Positions 27,354 through 38,034 of a stretch of 64,000 nucleotides of DNA are shown in pieces. The notes under the pieces are model-generated. The model worked only from the letters and a program-made list of their open reading frames with translations. It had not been told where the DNA came from and ran no database searches. How positions within the stretch are numbered: the stretch's first letter is position 1; the number at the start of each line of letters is the position of its first letter. Source of the stretch: Micropterix aruncella (taxonomy: Eukaryota; Arthropoda; Insecta; Lepidoptera; Micropterigidae); contig OX155965.1 in the NCBI GenBank assembly GCA_944548615.1, forward strand, positions 23,240,256 to 23,304,255, given 5' to 3'. Both the position numbers and the translations under genes were made by a program.

Positions 27354-27538
27354 CACGACGCAGATCGGCATTCCAGTTGAGACTATAAACACCAGAAATA
27401 ATCAGACCCAGAAGCAAATTCAGAAGAGCACAAGATTTGCCCACAGACATTATCGGTTTCTGACCCTTAGGATGTCCGATGCATTCCTTCCAACGCTCAC
27501 CTATGGGCAGAAGCTGAGATCTAGTAACGCTTTTAAAG
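27354..27538 (-). CDS. Candidate exon with one membrane helix, or LINE remnant on the other strand
   Basis: On the minus strand TTTTTTACTTCAG gives a strong acceptor, and GTCGTG followed by GTGAAAATAAG gives a plausible donor. The 185 bp between them are open and encode PIGERWKECIGHPKGQ, then SCALLNLLLGLIISGVYSL, a likely membrane helix. The family is not recognised. Against this, the plus strand reads FLPTLTYGQKLRSS, which resembles the LPxLTYG block of RTE-like reverse transcriptases, so the segment may instead be a decayed LINE. The two readings are exclusive and I cannot decide between them from the sequence. Confidence 0.3.
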
Positions 27539-27587
27539 CTGAAGTAAAAAAGTAGAGACGAATGAGTAAGGAAGCTAACAGAAATTG

Positions 27588-28987
27588 TCAATGTATATGA
27601 AAATGTTTTGCATATGTAAAATATAATGTATATGGAAATGTTTTTCCTATTGTCAATGTATATGGAAATGTTTTGATATATTTTTAATCTTTCTTTACTA
27701 ATTATTTATGTCAGAATTATAATAATATAATGATGCCTAACTATATTATTATCATTTTATTACCACTATTTTACAAACTAACTGCTTTTTATCACCTTTT
27801 TCTTCAAATATTCTAAATTATATTATCAATATTTTTAACGAGATTGGATTGGATAAAAATAGGTTTACTATGTATTACATATAATATAGGTATCACTTCA
27901 GAACAGGCTGTGGTCAAGTGGAGTTGATAAATCCATCAAATCTGTACTTTATTTAATTCGCTTAACATATTTGATATCTTTTTGTTACTTCGAGATTAAT
28001 CTATTGGCAATATTGTAAACTTTATTATGGATTTTTATAAATAAATAAAATACATCAAGTAAGTAACCTAAAATTAATATTGATAAATATTAATATATTT
28101 TAAATCAATGTATAATAAATAAAATATATTAATAAATATTAATAATTTCTCTACATTATCTTTTGTGACTTTGTTCGATACGGCCACAATTGCTCCGGCT
28201 ATCTTTGACTCGTACCGGTGATCCCCAAGCCCTATACTCTTCTTCCCATCGTACCAATTTAGAGTCAGGCGGTACTGGATCATTCTCATTACGTAACTAG
28301 ACACGTCTTATATCCAACGAAAAATTGGATTTGTCAATCCTTTTATTCCAATATGCTTAACGGAGGCGTAATCGACAGGCCGTAATCGACAGCACCGAGA
28401 ACAGCGGGTAATCCATCGCCGATTGTTAGAGACCGACTAAGTCAATTACTCTGTAAAAATCCTTATTTGGAGGGTCTTACATAGTTTTGTTCTATATCTA
28501 TTATAATACAAATGCCGGTCTACGTAGGCATGAAAAGCGGCGCTGGTAGTTGCTATTCCGTTCTGTTGATGTATTGCCTAGTCATCAAGGAGGCACAATG
28601 GGCTGTAACGAGGTGTAAACGTGGTTCAAGTGTGGTGTAAATCGCTCCTTAAGATCAACCCCCGCCACCACCCCGTCACGCAGACACTTTTAACCGGGCC
28701 GGCTCCATCCAGCTCGAACACCAACCGCGGCAGCCGCCATAGGAACGTGATCAATTAACGTTTAGTCTGGGATCCCGCTACAATCAACCCTACCTCATCG
28801 GGTACACGAATCACTCTAAGTAATTTATTTATTTGAAACATAACATAAAATGCGGATATAGATAAAATGGTCATATCACGTAATTGTGCGAAGTAAACGA
28901 CGACTAACATTCACATGACCGTGATCAGGACAACCCAACTAGGCTGAATATTGAATAATATTCAATATTAGGCTATATTATATCTAT
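27588..28987. other. Unassigned sequence with a small tandem repeat
   Basis: At 27588-27685 a TGTATATGGAAATGTTTT unit repeats about three times. GC-richer, unrecognised sequence lies at 28600-28800. No supported gene. Confidence 0.45.
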
Positions 28988-29299
28988 TGATAGGAACTCC
29001 GGCAGGTTCACTTAGTACAAAAACGTCAATTTCCGTAAGAATAAATGTATTTTCCGAAATAAAACAAAGCAATACTAAAGCCGAACGTTGCCTCGATCTT
29101 AGTCAATCCCAGAATGGAAAATTCCCTCCTCCTTCGATGAGCCGGGACACGAACCGCTGATACATTTACTTCGTACAAAATTATACCGCATGGCTCCTCG
29201 TTCAACCGGCAGATGGCGCTACTGTCTTTTATAAATAGATGTCGCTTGCGGTCATACTTGAAATTAAATTGTTGTATATTCTAAAAAATATATCTAACA
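28988..29299 (-). repeat. 3' LTR of the retrotransposon
   Basis: 312 bp, ends TGATAGG and CTAACA, same sequence as 36000-36311. No clear polypurine tract is visible next to it at 29300-29320, which is unusual or means the tract is short and degenerate. Confidence 0.95.
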
Positions 29300-31014
29300 G
29301 TCGGCCATCCTGAAAATCGGCTCGCCCCGAGACGACTGCTGGTTCATGTGTGTAGCACTCGGTAGTCTTGCATTTGACCATGCAAATGAATTGTTCAGAA
29401 ATGCTTGTTTGCAGCTGTAAATAGTGAGTGATTGGTGAACTCTCCGTTCGGCCATGTTCTGTAAACAAAGGAAACAGCGCCACGGTGCAAGTTTTACTCT
29501 CAAAACACCGCGACACAAAAATATTAATATTTAATTGTTAAGTTTAATATTTTTCACATTTAGTAATTTATGACGAAGTCATGTGAAGTATTTTTAACTT
29601 CAACAGAATAAAATTCCATCCTCGTTGATTGATGGACTTTGACGTATCAAGTCAATTAAGCCTCATCAAATCAACATCAACCAGAGTAACAAAAATCTCA
29701 ATTTTTTTTTTTTTTTTTTTTTAAAATTACTTCAGATGGAATACAACCTTATCTAACAACGATTTCAGATTAACACAATACCAACTTAACAATAACTTCA
29801 AACCAACATTCATATCATCAAATTCTTAAATCATCAAACTTCAAACCATCTCCAACCATCAAACTTCATTTTCAGATCATCAAAATTTTCAAACAATCGT
29901 CTTCACTTTTGATAAAACACAATCTCAACTCAATAGCAATTTCAGATGAATACAATCTCAATCCAACAATAATTTTCGATGGAACACACCCTAAAATCGC
30001 AACTTTAGAGGAACATAATCAGAATTCAACAATAAATTTAGATGGAATGCATTCCCTATTTCCAAAGAACTCCAAGTGCACATTATAATATTATCAGCTG
30101 ATTTTTGTTTTGTTATTCAAAACTCAAAGGCACTCTGAGGCGTAATAATAGCCTTTGTTTATTTTCATGATCATGATTTAAAACTCGGTAGATATCTCTC
30201 CGATAAATAAGCGCATACACTTCAGAAGGTTACTTATGCGTATTAATAGCATTAGTCACTTCATTCGGAAGGATCCCAAGGCAGTTTTAATAGGTTGCCC
30301 TGGCTTCTTCATAACGAGCGCTTTTGAAGGATTTACATTCCATGTAGGAACGACCTCGGAAGGACCCTGATGCGTATTAATAGCATCAGCTACTTCCTAC
30401 GGAAGGATCCCAAGGCGTATTAATAGCCTCGGCTACTTCATAACAAATGCTAGCAAGAAGGGTTTACATTCCATGCCGGAAAAACCTCGGAAGGACCCTG
30501 ATGCGTATTAATAGCATCAGCTGCTTCCTACCGAAGGACCCTGGGACGTATTAATAGCCCCAGCTACTTCATAATATAAACAAGCGCTTACAGATGGATT
30601 TACGTTCCACGTGGGAATCACCAGAAGGGTTTACATTCCATTTAGGAAATACCTCGGAAGGATCCTGATGCGTATTAATAGCATCGGCCGCTTCCTACAA
30701 AAGGACTCAAGAGCTTATTAATAGCATGAACCACTTCCAATGGAAATACCTCAAGGCGTATTAATAGCTCCAGGCACTTTATAAATAGAAAAGTATATCA
30801 AACCTTTGTAAGGCTTTGTTTCACATATTAATGGCTGCAGTTTTTAACTGTTCAGCACCAAAATAAATTCTTAACCAGACTTGTTTATTCAAACAAACAT
30901 ATATCATGGGCAAATAAAATTTTGAATATAATATCAATCATAATATCAAAGTTTCATTATATTTCTGCAACTAGTGCAGCAGTATGTCTGGTTATTTATT
31001 ATATATTTTTTTTT
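29300..31014 (-). other. 3' non-coding region of the retrotransposon
   Basis: About 1.7 kb between the pol stop codon and the 3' LTR, longer than most Ty3/gypsy elements leave without an env gene. It holds a T tract (29702-29722), a low-complexity segment rich in ATCAAACTTCA-like words (29760-30060), and the hairpin array 30232-30775. No frame here resembles an envelope protein. Confidence 0.8.
30232..30775. repeat. Array of nine hairpin units with constant TATTAATA loop
   Basis: Around each of eight TATTAATA cores (30241, 30375, 30418, 30506, 30549, 30673, 30718 and 30759) and one TTTTAATA variant (about 30285) the flanks are inverted. Two units have perfect 7-bp stems (CTGATGC / GCATCAG). 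Two others have changed stem bases mostly on both sides (CTGGGAC / GCCCCAG and CCAAGGC / GCCTCGG). The units are grouped in a longer period of about 131 bp. Confidence 0.8.
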
Positions 31015-34000
31015 TTAAATCATATTTTGCCCATTCCATCGCTTCAAACGATCGTTTGCGATGATATTCTTGTAATTATTCCTAGATGAAGGAATACTCT
31101 CAACCAGGTAACGGTCATTCGGGAACACTTCTGTAATTAAACAAGGTCCAGCAAATCTTGGAACTAATTTTCCACTCGTCAATCCTTTCTTTATAACTTT
31201 TCTCTCTACCAGTACCAAATCACCAACTTTAAAGTTTTGAGCTGCTCGGCGTTTCTTATCAAAACGCGTCTTCATATTTAAGGCGTTGATTTTAGAGACT
31301 TTATCTGCTTCATCTCTTACCACTTCAATATCCACAACTGGTGTTTCATGTTCAATATGAGCAGTTAAATTAGGATTGAAGCCGAATAATAATTCATATG
31401 GCGTTTTACCTGTCGTTTTATTTACTGTGGAATTAATGCCCATTTGTACTTTACAGATGTAATGTTCCCAATTTGCTTGCTCATCAATACAATAGGCTAC
31501 CAAAGAATCCAAAATTGCTCTATTGGTTCTTTCAACCTGACCGTTTGCCCTGGGACTTGCAACTGCATTCAATATGTGTTTAATTCCTCTTTCAATACAA
31601 AACTCTTCAAATGTTTTGCTTGTAAAAGCTTTACCTCTATCGGATATTAATCTATTCGGTACACCGAATGTTTTTATCAGCATATTCATTGCCATAACAA
31701 CATACTTTGCACTTGTATCACGTACGGCTTCGATAATAGTAAATTTTGTGAAAGCATCGATCATCACGAGAAGGTTAGTCTTGCCTGTTTTAGTCTTACA
31801 AAATGGACCTAAATGGTCTATGTGCACAGTGGCAAAAGGTACTGCCTTTTTCTCAATAGGATGCAGAAATCCTGGTTGCTTTCCTGTTGGTTTCTTCGCG
31901 AATTGACATTCTGGGCATCCGTTTATGTATTTCTTGATAAATGTATGTGCCTTAGCAAACCAATAACGCTGCCTTATTAAATGAAGGCATTTCTCAACTC
32001 CTTTATGTCCATTCTCATCGTGGTGTATCTGTAATATGCGCCATCGTCCATCCTTTGGAACAACAATTAAGGGTCTCCCATTGATAAGCCGACATAATTT
32101 TCCGTTCACAATTTTGTAATCATTAGTAAGACCTTTCCGAGTTTTATTCTTCAAATCTTCCTCTAATTGTTTTCTTAAATTCCGTACATTTTCATCTTCG
32201 TATTGTAGAACATCAATCCAGTCGTTAATGTCAATTCGTTGTACATGTGCCGGATTGCGACTTAGCGCATCAACATGGGACATAGACGGTCCAGGTCGGT
32301 AGATCACATCGAAATCGAAATTTTGCATTTCCAACCACCATCTTCCAATACGCGGCACCATATCTTTCTTTGTCCATGTCAACCTTAATGCATTACAATC
32401 TGTTACTACAGTGAAGGTTATTCCAGTCAAGTAAATTTTAAATTTGCGAGCACCCATTACCACAGCAAGTGTCTCCAATTCATAGCTGTGATATCGTTTT
32501 TCTGCTGACATCGTTTGTCTACTGGCATATGCAACTGGCTTCCATAAACCGCTTTCTTGTTCCTGTAGTAAAATCGCACCCAATCCAATCTGAGATGCAT
32601 CAGTATGAAGTTGAGTCTTAAAAGTAGAGTTATAAATTGCCAAAACAGGATATTCTGTCAGGGCTCTTTTGGCTGCCTCAAAAGCATTATGCTGTGTATC
32701 ATTCCATGACCAATCAGTATCCTTCTTAAGTAATGTTGTCAATGGAGATACCATTATGGCGAAATTCTTTATAAATTTACGAAAATATCCAGCCAATCCA
32801 AGGAACTGACGAACTTGATGAACATTTGAAGGTGTAGGAAATTCTTGTACTGCAAGTAACTTACACTTTGAAGGACGAATCTCTCCTTTTGACACTTCAT
32901 AGCCCAAATATTCAACCTTAGTAGTTAAGAATGAACACTTCTCCAATCTCAATGTCATATTTGATTTCTTCAACACCTCAAAAACAGTACGAAGCCGTTG
33001 GATACCCTCTTCTTCATTATGGGCCAAGATTAATATGTCATCTAAATAAGCCATTGCATACTGGAATCGTAGAGAACCCAATACACCATTCATTGCCCTT
33101 TGAAATACTGCAGGTGCATTGGCCAGCCCAAAACTTACTCGTCGATATTGATAATGGCCATCAGGTGTTATAAATGCTGTATATCTTCGAGAATCTTCAT
33201 GGACGCTGATTTGATGATAACCTGAAGCCAGATCCAACATAGTGAAAACACTATGATTATTTAAACGATCCAATAGATCTTCTATTAGAGGTAACGGATA
33301 CCTCTCCTTTTGAGTTATCTTGTTTAAAGCACGATAATCTACACACATTCTCGGCTCTCCATTCTTCTTTTGTACCAGAAGTACAGGACTTGCATAATCT
33401 GATTGCGATTCTTCTATGATCCCTTCATGAAGGAGATCCGAAACAATGTCCCTGACCGTCTGACGTTCAGCATCAGAAAGCCGATAAGGTCGATAGTAGA
33501 TTGTTTTCTGTTCTGTCAATTTGATCTTCATCTCAACGTTGATATGACCCAATGGTTTATTATTTCGTTTAAAACAATCTTTGAATTCATCGAGTAAATT
33601 GTCAAGTTCTTGGCGATCTTTTTGTGATAATTGATCACCCACTTTGTAACCTCCTTTTTCCTTAATGAATGTATAATCACATCGCGCAATACACTCATTC
33701 TGATTTATGCGAAGTACTTGATTAGTCTGATTTACCACTTTGACTTGTGCTTTTCCAAATTCAACCTTCATTTCGCTCTGTAATACTTCTTTCTCCCTTA
33801 GTGGCTCCAAATGTTGACCTCCGTATGTTATTAATGACCCAGAGTACGGTTCAGATAAACATACATTAAGCACATTAATTCCTGGCTGTAATTCAACATT
33901 ATCTTCAGTATATAGTTTGGTCTTTGAAGAAAGTTCTACAGCTTGAGGCATTTCTGTCCACGGAGTGTTATTGAGAATCCTCAACGTATTTGCTGTTTTA

Positions 34001-35475
34001 ATGACATAGATATTGGATAACTCGGTAAAAGTTTGTCCAATTAATATGTCCATTTTCTGCTCCTTGTCGTCAACTACTAAACTTTCAACATTTGCAGAAG
34101 CTTCATCAACTTCCAAAAATATCTTGACATATCCTAACGGCGTGATCACTGATCCACCGTAGCCACGAATCAAGCAGTCACTTTTCTCGTTTACTTCCAA
34201 ACCGAGTTCCAGGACTTTATTATATCTCATTATATTAATGCTGCTGCCAAAGTCCACATATCCCGTAACTGGGATACCATTTATTCTGGCAGTCACATAA
34301 TATTTGTCCCCATCAGTGTTAATACAAATTGATCGTACGGGTTTCCGTGTTTTATTCATATCCTGCCTTTTAAGTTTGAAGCATTGCTCCCGATTATGGC
34401 CACGGAATTTACAAAATGTACAAAACACCACTGGCGGTGCTCCACTCTTATCCTTATCTAGCGTTAATATCGTCTTTTTATTTTTGAAACAATCTTTAGT
34501 CATATGGCCACGTCGATTACAGATTTTACATAGTAGCTGTCTTCGATCATATCCTCGGTTGATTTTAGGTGTAAATGAAGTACTGGCAATTGCTCGATTT
34601 ATTTCGGGCAGTGCTCGAAGCGATGACAAATAGCTCCTGAGAGTGTCAGTTGTTTTACACCCCGCTGATACGGCTCCTATTTCCAGCACCTCGCTTCCAA
34701 GAGTGCCTATAATCGCTTCGCAGATGACTGAATCCTGTAACTGACATGCTACACCCAAGTTCAACTTTTCGTTGAAAAATTGCAAAGGATCTTCATTTAT
34801 TGCTCTTTTATAATTCACAATTGTTTTCAACATTTCCAATACACTACGTCCAGAAGGAAAAGCATTTCTAAGACGCTGCTTCCAAAGCGACCAATCAACA
34901 TTATATGACGTTTGTTGATCATACCAAGTCTTAGCATAGCCAACCAATTTTGTTGTGGCATGATAAATTTTCGTCTTCTCATCCCAGTTATAAAGGTTAG
35001 CTATATCATCCACAACGCGAATCCACTGTTCTATGGTGGTAGACCTATTTGCAGGATCGAATCTAGGGATCACATCACCATGTCCGAAATATTTAACAAT
35101 CGGTTGTTGTACAGCATCTGTCGCAATTGCCGGTGAAACGATGTGTTGATGCACACTATCTGTTGCCACCGCTGGTGAGTCAACGTCCATATTATTGGCC
35201 GCTACCGTCGGTAAATCGGTGTTCACAATATTGGCCGCCAACGTTGGTGAGCTAGTATTCGTAGTGTCGGTTGATACTGCTGGTAATTTAGCAAGCATAT
35301 CGTTGGTTAAATGAGCCACACCCGATGCAGAAAATCTTTTATTTAAGATTCGCTCTACCTCTGTTTCGATCTCTCGCCTACGCTTAGATCGCTCCTTTGA
35401 ATGTCGATGTTTAGATTTTGAGTGTCGTTCATAGGTATCGCTCCCTTCTGTATCATCGTTGTTGAACGCGTCCAT
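31015..35475 (-). CDS. gag-pol: Gag-Pol polyprotein of the Ty3/gypsy retrotransposon
   Basis: A single frame encodes capsid and enzymes for reverse transcription and integration; in the 1,502-residue frame from 35523 the order is as follows. Gag has a basic N-terminus and two CCHC zinc knuckles (CKICNRRGHMTKDC near 331, CTFCKFRGHNREQC near 368). The protease has DFGSS near 423. Reverse transcriptase has YLDD near 826, RNase H has LHTDAS near 974. Integrase has an N-terminal HHCC zinc motif ending CPEC near 1202 and DDE residues in HIDHLG, ISDRG and GQVER (near 1235, 1293 and 1330). The ATG at 35473-35475 (context AAAATGG) is preferred over the upstream one at 35523 (context TGTATG). The protease has F where most relatives have T or S. 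No stop or frameshift is present, and gag and pol are fused in one frame. Confidence 0.95.
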   Translation of the reverse strand: MDAFNNDDTEGSDTYERHSKSKHRHSKERSKRRREIETEVERILNKRFSASGVAHLTNDMLAKLPAVSTDTTNTSSPTLAANIVNTDLPTVAANNMDVDSPAVATDSVHQHIVSPAIATDAVQQPIVKYFGHGDVIPRFDPANRSTTIEQWIRVVDDIANLYNWDEKTKIYHATTKLVGYAKTWYDQQTSYNVDWSLWKQRLRNAFPSGRSVLEMLKTIVNYKRAINEDPLQFFNEKLNLGVACQLQDSVICEAIIGTLGSEVLEIGAVSAGCKTTDTLRSYLSSLRALPEINRAIASTSFTPKINRGYDRRQLLCKICNRRGHMTKDCFKNKKTILTLDKDKSGAPPVVFCTFCKFRGHNREQCFKLKRQDMNKTRKPVRSICINTDGDKYYVTARINGIPVTGYVDFGSSINIMRYNKVLELGLEVNEKSDCLIRGYGGSVITPLGYVKIFLEVDEASANVESLVVDDKEQKMDILIGQTFTELSNIYVIKTANTLRILNNTPWTEMPQAVELSSKTKLYTEDNVELQPGINVLNVCLSEPYSGSLITYGGQHLEPLREKEVLQSEMKVEFGKAQVKVVNQTNQVLRINQNECIARCDYTFIKEKGGYKVGDQLSQKDRQELDNLLDEFKDCFKRNNKPLGHINVEMKIKLTEQKTIYYRPYRLSDAERQTVRDIVSDLLHEGIIEESQSDYASPVLLVQKKNGEPRMCVDYRALNKITQKERYPLPLIEDLLDRLNNHSVFTMLDLASGYHQISVHEDSRRYTAFITPDGHYQYRRVSFGLANAPAVFQRAMNGVLGSLRFQYAMAYLDDILILAHNEEEGIQRLRTVFEVLKKSNMTLRLEKCSFLTTKVEYLGYEVSKGEIRPSKCKLLAVQEFPTPSNVHQVRQFLGLAGYFRKFIKNFAIMVSPLTTLLKKDTDWSWNDTQHNAFEAAKRALTEYPVLAIYNSTFKTQLHTDASQIGLGAILLQEQESGLWKPVAYASRQTMSAEKRYHSYELETLAVVMGARKFKIYLTGITFTVVTDCNALRLTWTKKDMVPRIGRWWLEMQNFDFDVIYRPGPSMSHVDALSRNPAHVQRIDINDWIDVLQYEDENVRNLRKQLEEDLKNKTRKGLTNDYKIVNGKLCRLINGRPLIVVPKDGRWRILQIHHDENGHKGVEKCLHLIRQRYWFAKAHTFIKKYINGCPECQFAKKPTGKQPGFLHPIEKKAVPFATVHIDHLGPFCKTKTGKTNLLVMIDAFTKFTIIEAVRDTSAKYVVMAMNMLIKTFGVPNRLISDRGKAFTSKTFEEFCIERGIKHILNAVASPRANGQVERTNRAILDSLVAYCIDEQANWEHYICKVQMGINSTVNKTTGKTPYELLFGFNPNLTAHIEHETPVVDIEVVRDEADKVSKINALNMKTRFDKKRRAAQNFKVGDLVLVERKVIKKGLTSGKLVPRFAGPCLITEVFPNDRYLVESIPSSRNNYKNIIANDRLKRWNGQNMI

Positions 35476-35964
35476 TTTCGTGAAAATAGCGTACGTGCTC
35501 AACTCTACCAAATGAACATACAAATTGGCTCAATCGTGCGACATCACTATTTGACGTTTAATTAACCCAATCGCCCAACACTACTGTCTGACATCTGATG
35601 ACGTCACGCCGGATGACGTATTATTTTTCTCGAATTTCGGAAATTATTATCATTATTTCACAATCAAGACAGCTCAAAAATACACAGAATTTCAGCACTC
35701 CCAGGCCGTCCAGTAAAAATAAAACGTTGTACTCACGTTCGGCGCGACGAAAGAACTGGACTTTTTCTCGTACCTGGCCTTATTAGATATGAAATCACCT
35801 GTTGTCCAACAGAAAACAAGCTGCCTCAGGTATTAGACGCTGTCTCCAATCTGTAAAACAGTCATTTTCAATGTTTTTATGCCCAAAAATAATGATACGC
35901 AATTTGCGATCGATTGCGCAATAGTTCGAATTCTCCACTGATAATGTTTAAAATCACGAAAAAT

Positions 35965-35999
35965 GCACTTGTGGATTGTGTTATCCCACTTCTGATATT
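35965..35999 (-). promoter_or_regulatory. Candidate primer-binding site next to the 5' LTR
   Basis: Reading inward from the 5' LTR the element strand gives AATA followed by TCAGAAGTGGGAT. From general knowledge this resembles the complement of a tRNA-Leu-type 3' arm, but the usual TGG start is not present, so the assignment is tentative. Confidence 0.4.
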
Positions 36000-36311
36000 T
36001 GATAGGAACTCCGGCAGGTTCACTTAGTACAAAAACGTCAATTTCCGTAAGAATAAATGTATTTTCCGAAATAAAACAAAGCAATACTAAAGCCGAACGT
36101 TGCCTCGATCTTAGTCAATCCCAGAATGGAAAATTCCCTCCTCCTTCGATGAGCCGGGACACGAACCGCTGATACATTTACTTCGTACAAAATTATACCG
36201 CATGGCTCCTCGTTCAACCGGCAGATGGCGCTACTGTCTTTTATAAATAGATGTCGCTTGCGGTCATACTTGAAATTAAATTGTTGTATATTCTAAAAAA
36301 TATATCTAACA
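36000..36311 (-). repeat. 5' LTR of the retrotransposon
   Basis: 312 bp, TGATAGG to CTAACA, followed by the CTAT duplication. It includes presumed promoter and polyadenylation signals that I cannot place precisely. Confidence 0.95.
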
Positions 36312-36425
36312 CTATATATATAATATTCAATATTAGGCTATATGATATCAGGCTAGCCTATATGATATCAGGCTAGGCTATATGATATCAGGTATAGCCT
36401 GTATCTGGCTCATACGACGATTTAA
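36312..36425 (+). repeat. Short tandem repeat at the retrotransposon target
   Basis: AGGCTATATGATATC-like units repeat three to four times. A related unit lies on the other side of the element at 28945-28985, so the element landed in this small array. Confidence 0.7.
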
Positions 36426-36477
36426 TATATATGTATATATATACTATAATATTCAGCGATCTGGTTGCTAATGGTTT

Positions 36478-36840
36478 CGCGCAGCTTGGGTGGTGTTGGC
36501 CAAAAATCTATGTCATCTGACCTGCCTAACTCACGCTTCAACTCCTATCTGTTAGCTTCCTCGAAGAGGGGCTTACCCTGTCAGAGCCGATGTGAGCTTC
36601 TGCCACGGCTGTAATCTTGCAGCCGGAGGCGGCTGGGTTCAGAAGATCGCGGATTCGGGGGAATACCTCGGACGGAACTGGGCAGTTGGTCCACCATCCG
36701 GTATGCTAGGCGTTGAATGCCCAGTTAGCAAATAACGAGAGGGGTCTAGAGACGTATATACGTTTCCTATGACAGCGGAGGGTAGCTGTCGACCTAACGT
36801 CTTCACCCTTGAATCGATCCGTCAGCCAACCGATCCCGAG
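36478..36840 (+). repeat. Family A element, partial copy
   Basis: GGTTTCGCGCAGCTTGGGTG, CTAACTCACGCTTCAACTCC and CCAACCGATCCCGAGTGA match the family in order. Family F sequence follows directly. Confidence 0.65.
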
Positions 36841-36844
36841 TGAC

Positions 36845-36960
36845 AGTTAAATTTATGAAATTAATATTCAAATGAAATCAGTCGTTGGATACTTGCCGGA
36901 ATAATACTTGGATCTTGTTGTGACACAACCGTTTTTTTTTCAGAGTTCACAAATAGTTGA
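36845..36960 (+). repeat. Family F repeat, 3' fragment
   Basis: ATGAAATTAATATTCAAATG and GTGACACAACCG match the last third of other F copies. Confidence 0.55.
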
Positions 36961-38026
36961 TACAGTATCCCACAGTATACAGAGTTAGAAAATAGTAAGC
37001 TCACTCTCGAGTGGTAAGAAGTTGCGGGGATAGTGGCAAGGGAAGCGAGCATAGGAAAGCGTTATGGCAAATGCCTGTAGTTTGCGTTACGCGCGAATAC
37101 GGGTTGTAAATTTCTCGATCGTTTGAATACATGCGTCGGCGGAGTAACGGCCATATGCGAGTTCTTGGGACTCGTGACAGCACTCGCTTCGATTTCAATT
37201 TTGTTCTAAGAGAAGCTACTCTCTGTACGCTGTGCCCCTACTAAGTCCTCTTTCGCCAACCAATATGTATTTTCTTCTAGACTAGATCCTGGGAGAGCAT
37301 TTTATTGTTGTTACCAAATAATACACGCCCGATTGCGTAGAGTAATCTGCAACGAACTCCCGGACTACACGGTCGATCTAATTGTACGTAACAAGTATGA
37401 TAAGCAGCCCACGGCCAGGGATCGCCTGCAAACGGTCTGCGGGACCATAGCTCATTTAATTTAAGCAGTTGACACATTCATTAAGTATATTTTAATGCGT
37501 CTGGCCGATGAATTAAAGGCGATCCACGGCTGGTTAGGGTCACCACTCGGTCAGGAATCCAGCCGGCATAACACACATAATAACATTCACAAATACATGT
37601 TACTAGTGGAATGTTACCCGGCGATGCTCGGGTATCCGCTTTCTTCACCCTCCCACCTTTCCCCTATCCCCCTCTTCAGCTCCCCCCCTCAAAAAGCCTG
37701 ACTTACTTAACTTCAGCTGTCTGTCTTCAAAAATGACATCATTAGTTCTTTTCAACTTCCACTTTCGCATTTATTTTCTTTTTTGGTTTTATTGAAATTT
37801 TATTTTGATTATAAAAGTTAATGTGCTGCAGCGCCATCTAGTGGCGAGATACAACAAAGTGGAAATTATGTCCGTGATCAAATACATAGGCATACCAATT
37901 TTCATGGCGATCGGTTGAACGGTATAGAAAATGATGTGCTGCTTCGCCCGACTGTCCAGTCTAGGGTGGATCGCTTTTTTATGGAGAAAAAAATATTTAT
38001 CGAAACCTCCCTATGCGGAAAAGATG
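36961..38026. other. Unassigned sequence
   Basis: Contains GTTACCCGGCGATGCTCGGG at 37613-37632 and GCGCCATCTAGTGGCGAG at 37831-37848, the look of dispersed repeat DNA. No host gene recognised. Confidence 0.4.
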
Positions 38027-38034
38027 GTCTATAG

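Larger units (their letters stand above)
28988..36311 (-). mobile_element. Ty3/gypsy-type LTR retrotransposon, apparently complete
   Basis: A 7.3-kb element on the minus strand with 312-bp LTRs (28988-29299 and 36000-36311), each TG...CA. CTAT on both sides (28984-28987 and 36312-36315) is the target duplication. It carries one uninterrupted gag-pol frame (31015-35523) and 1.7 kb of 3' non-coding sequence with a hairpin array. No env-like frame is seen. The two LTRs look identical or nearly so over the stretches I compared. With the intact frame this suggests recent insertion and possible activity. Confidence 0.95.

Noticed and set aside
28074..28304. 76-codon minus-strand frame
   Set aside because: AT-rich tail and no recognisable motif; another frame on the same strand looks equally coding-like, so neither is supported.
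29229..29518. Frames of 95 and 74 codons next to the 3' LTR as an env gene
   Set aside because: Too short, overlapping each other and the LTR, and without signal peptide or membrane anchor.
30232..30775. The array as ordinary tandem repeats only
   Set aside because: The flanks of each core are complementary and change together, which simple repeats do not explain, so it is reported as a hairpin array.
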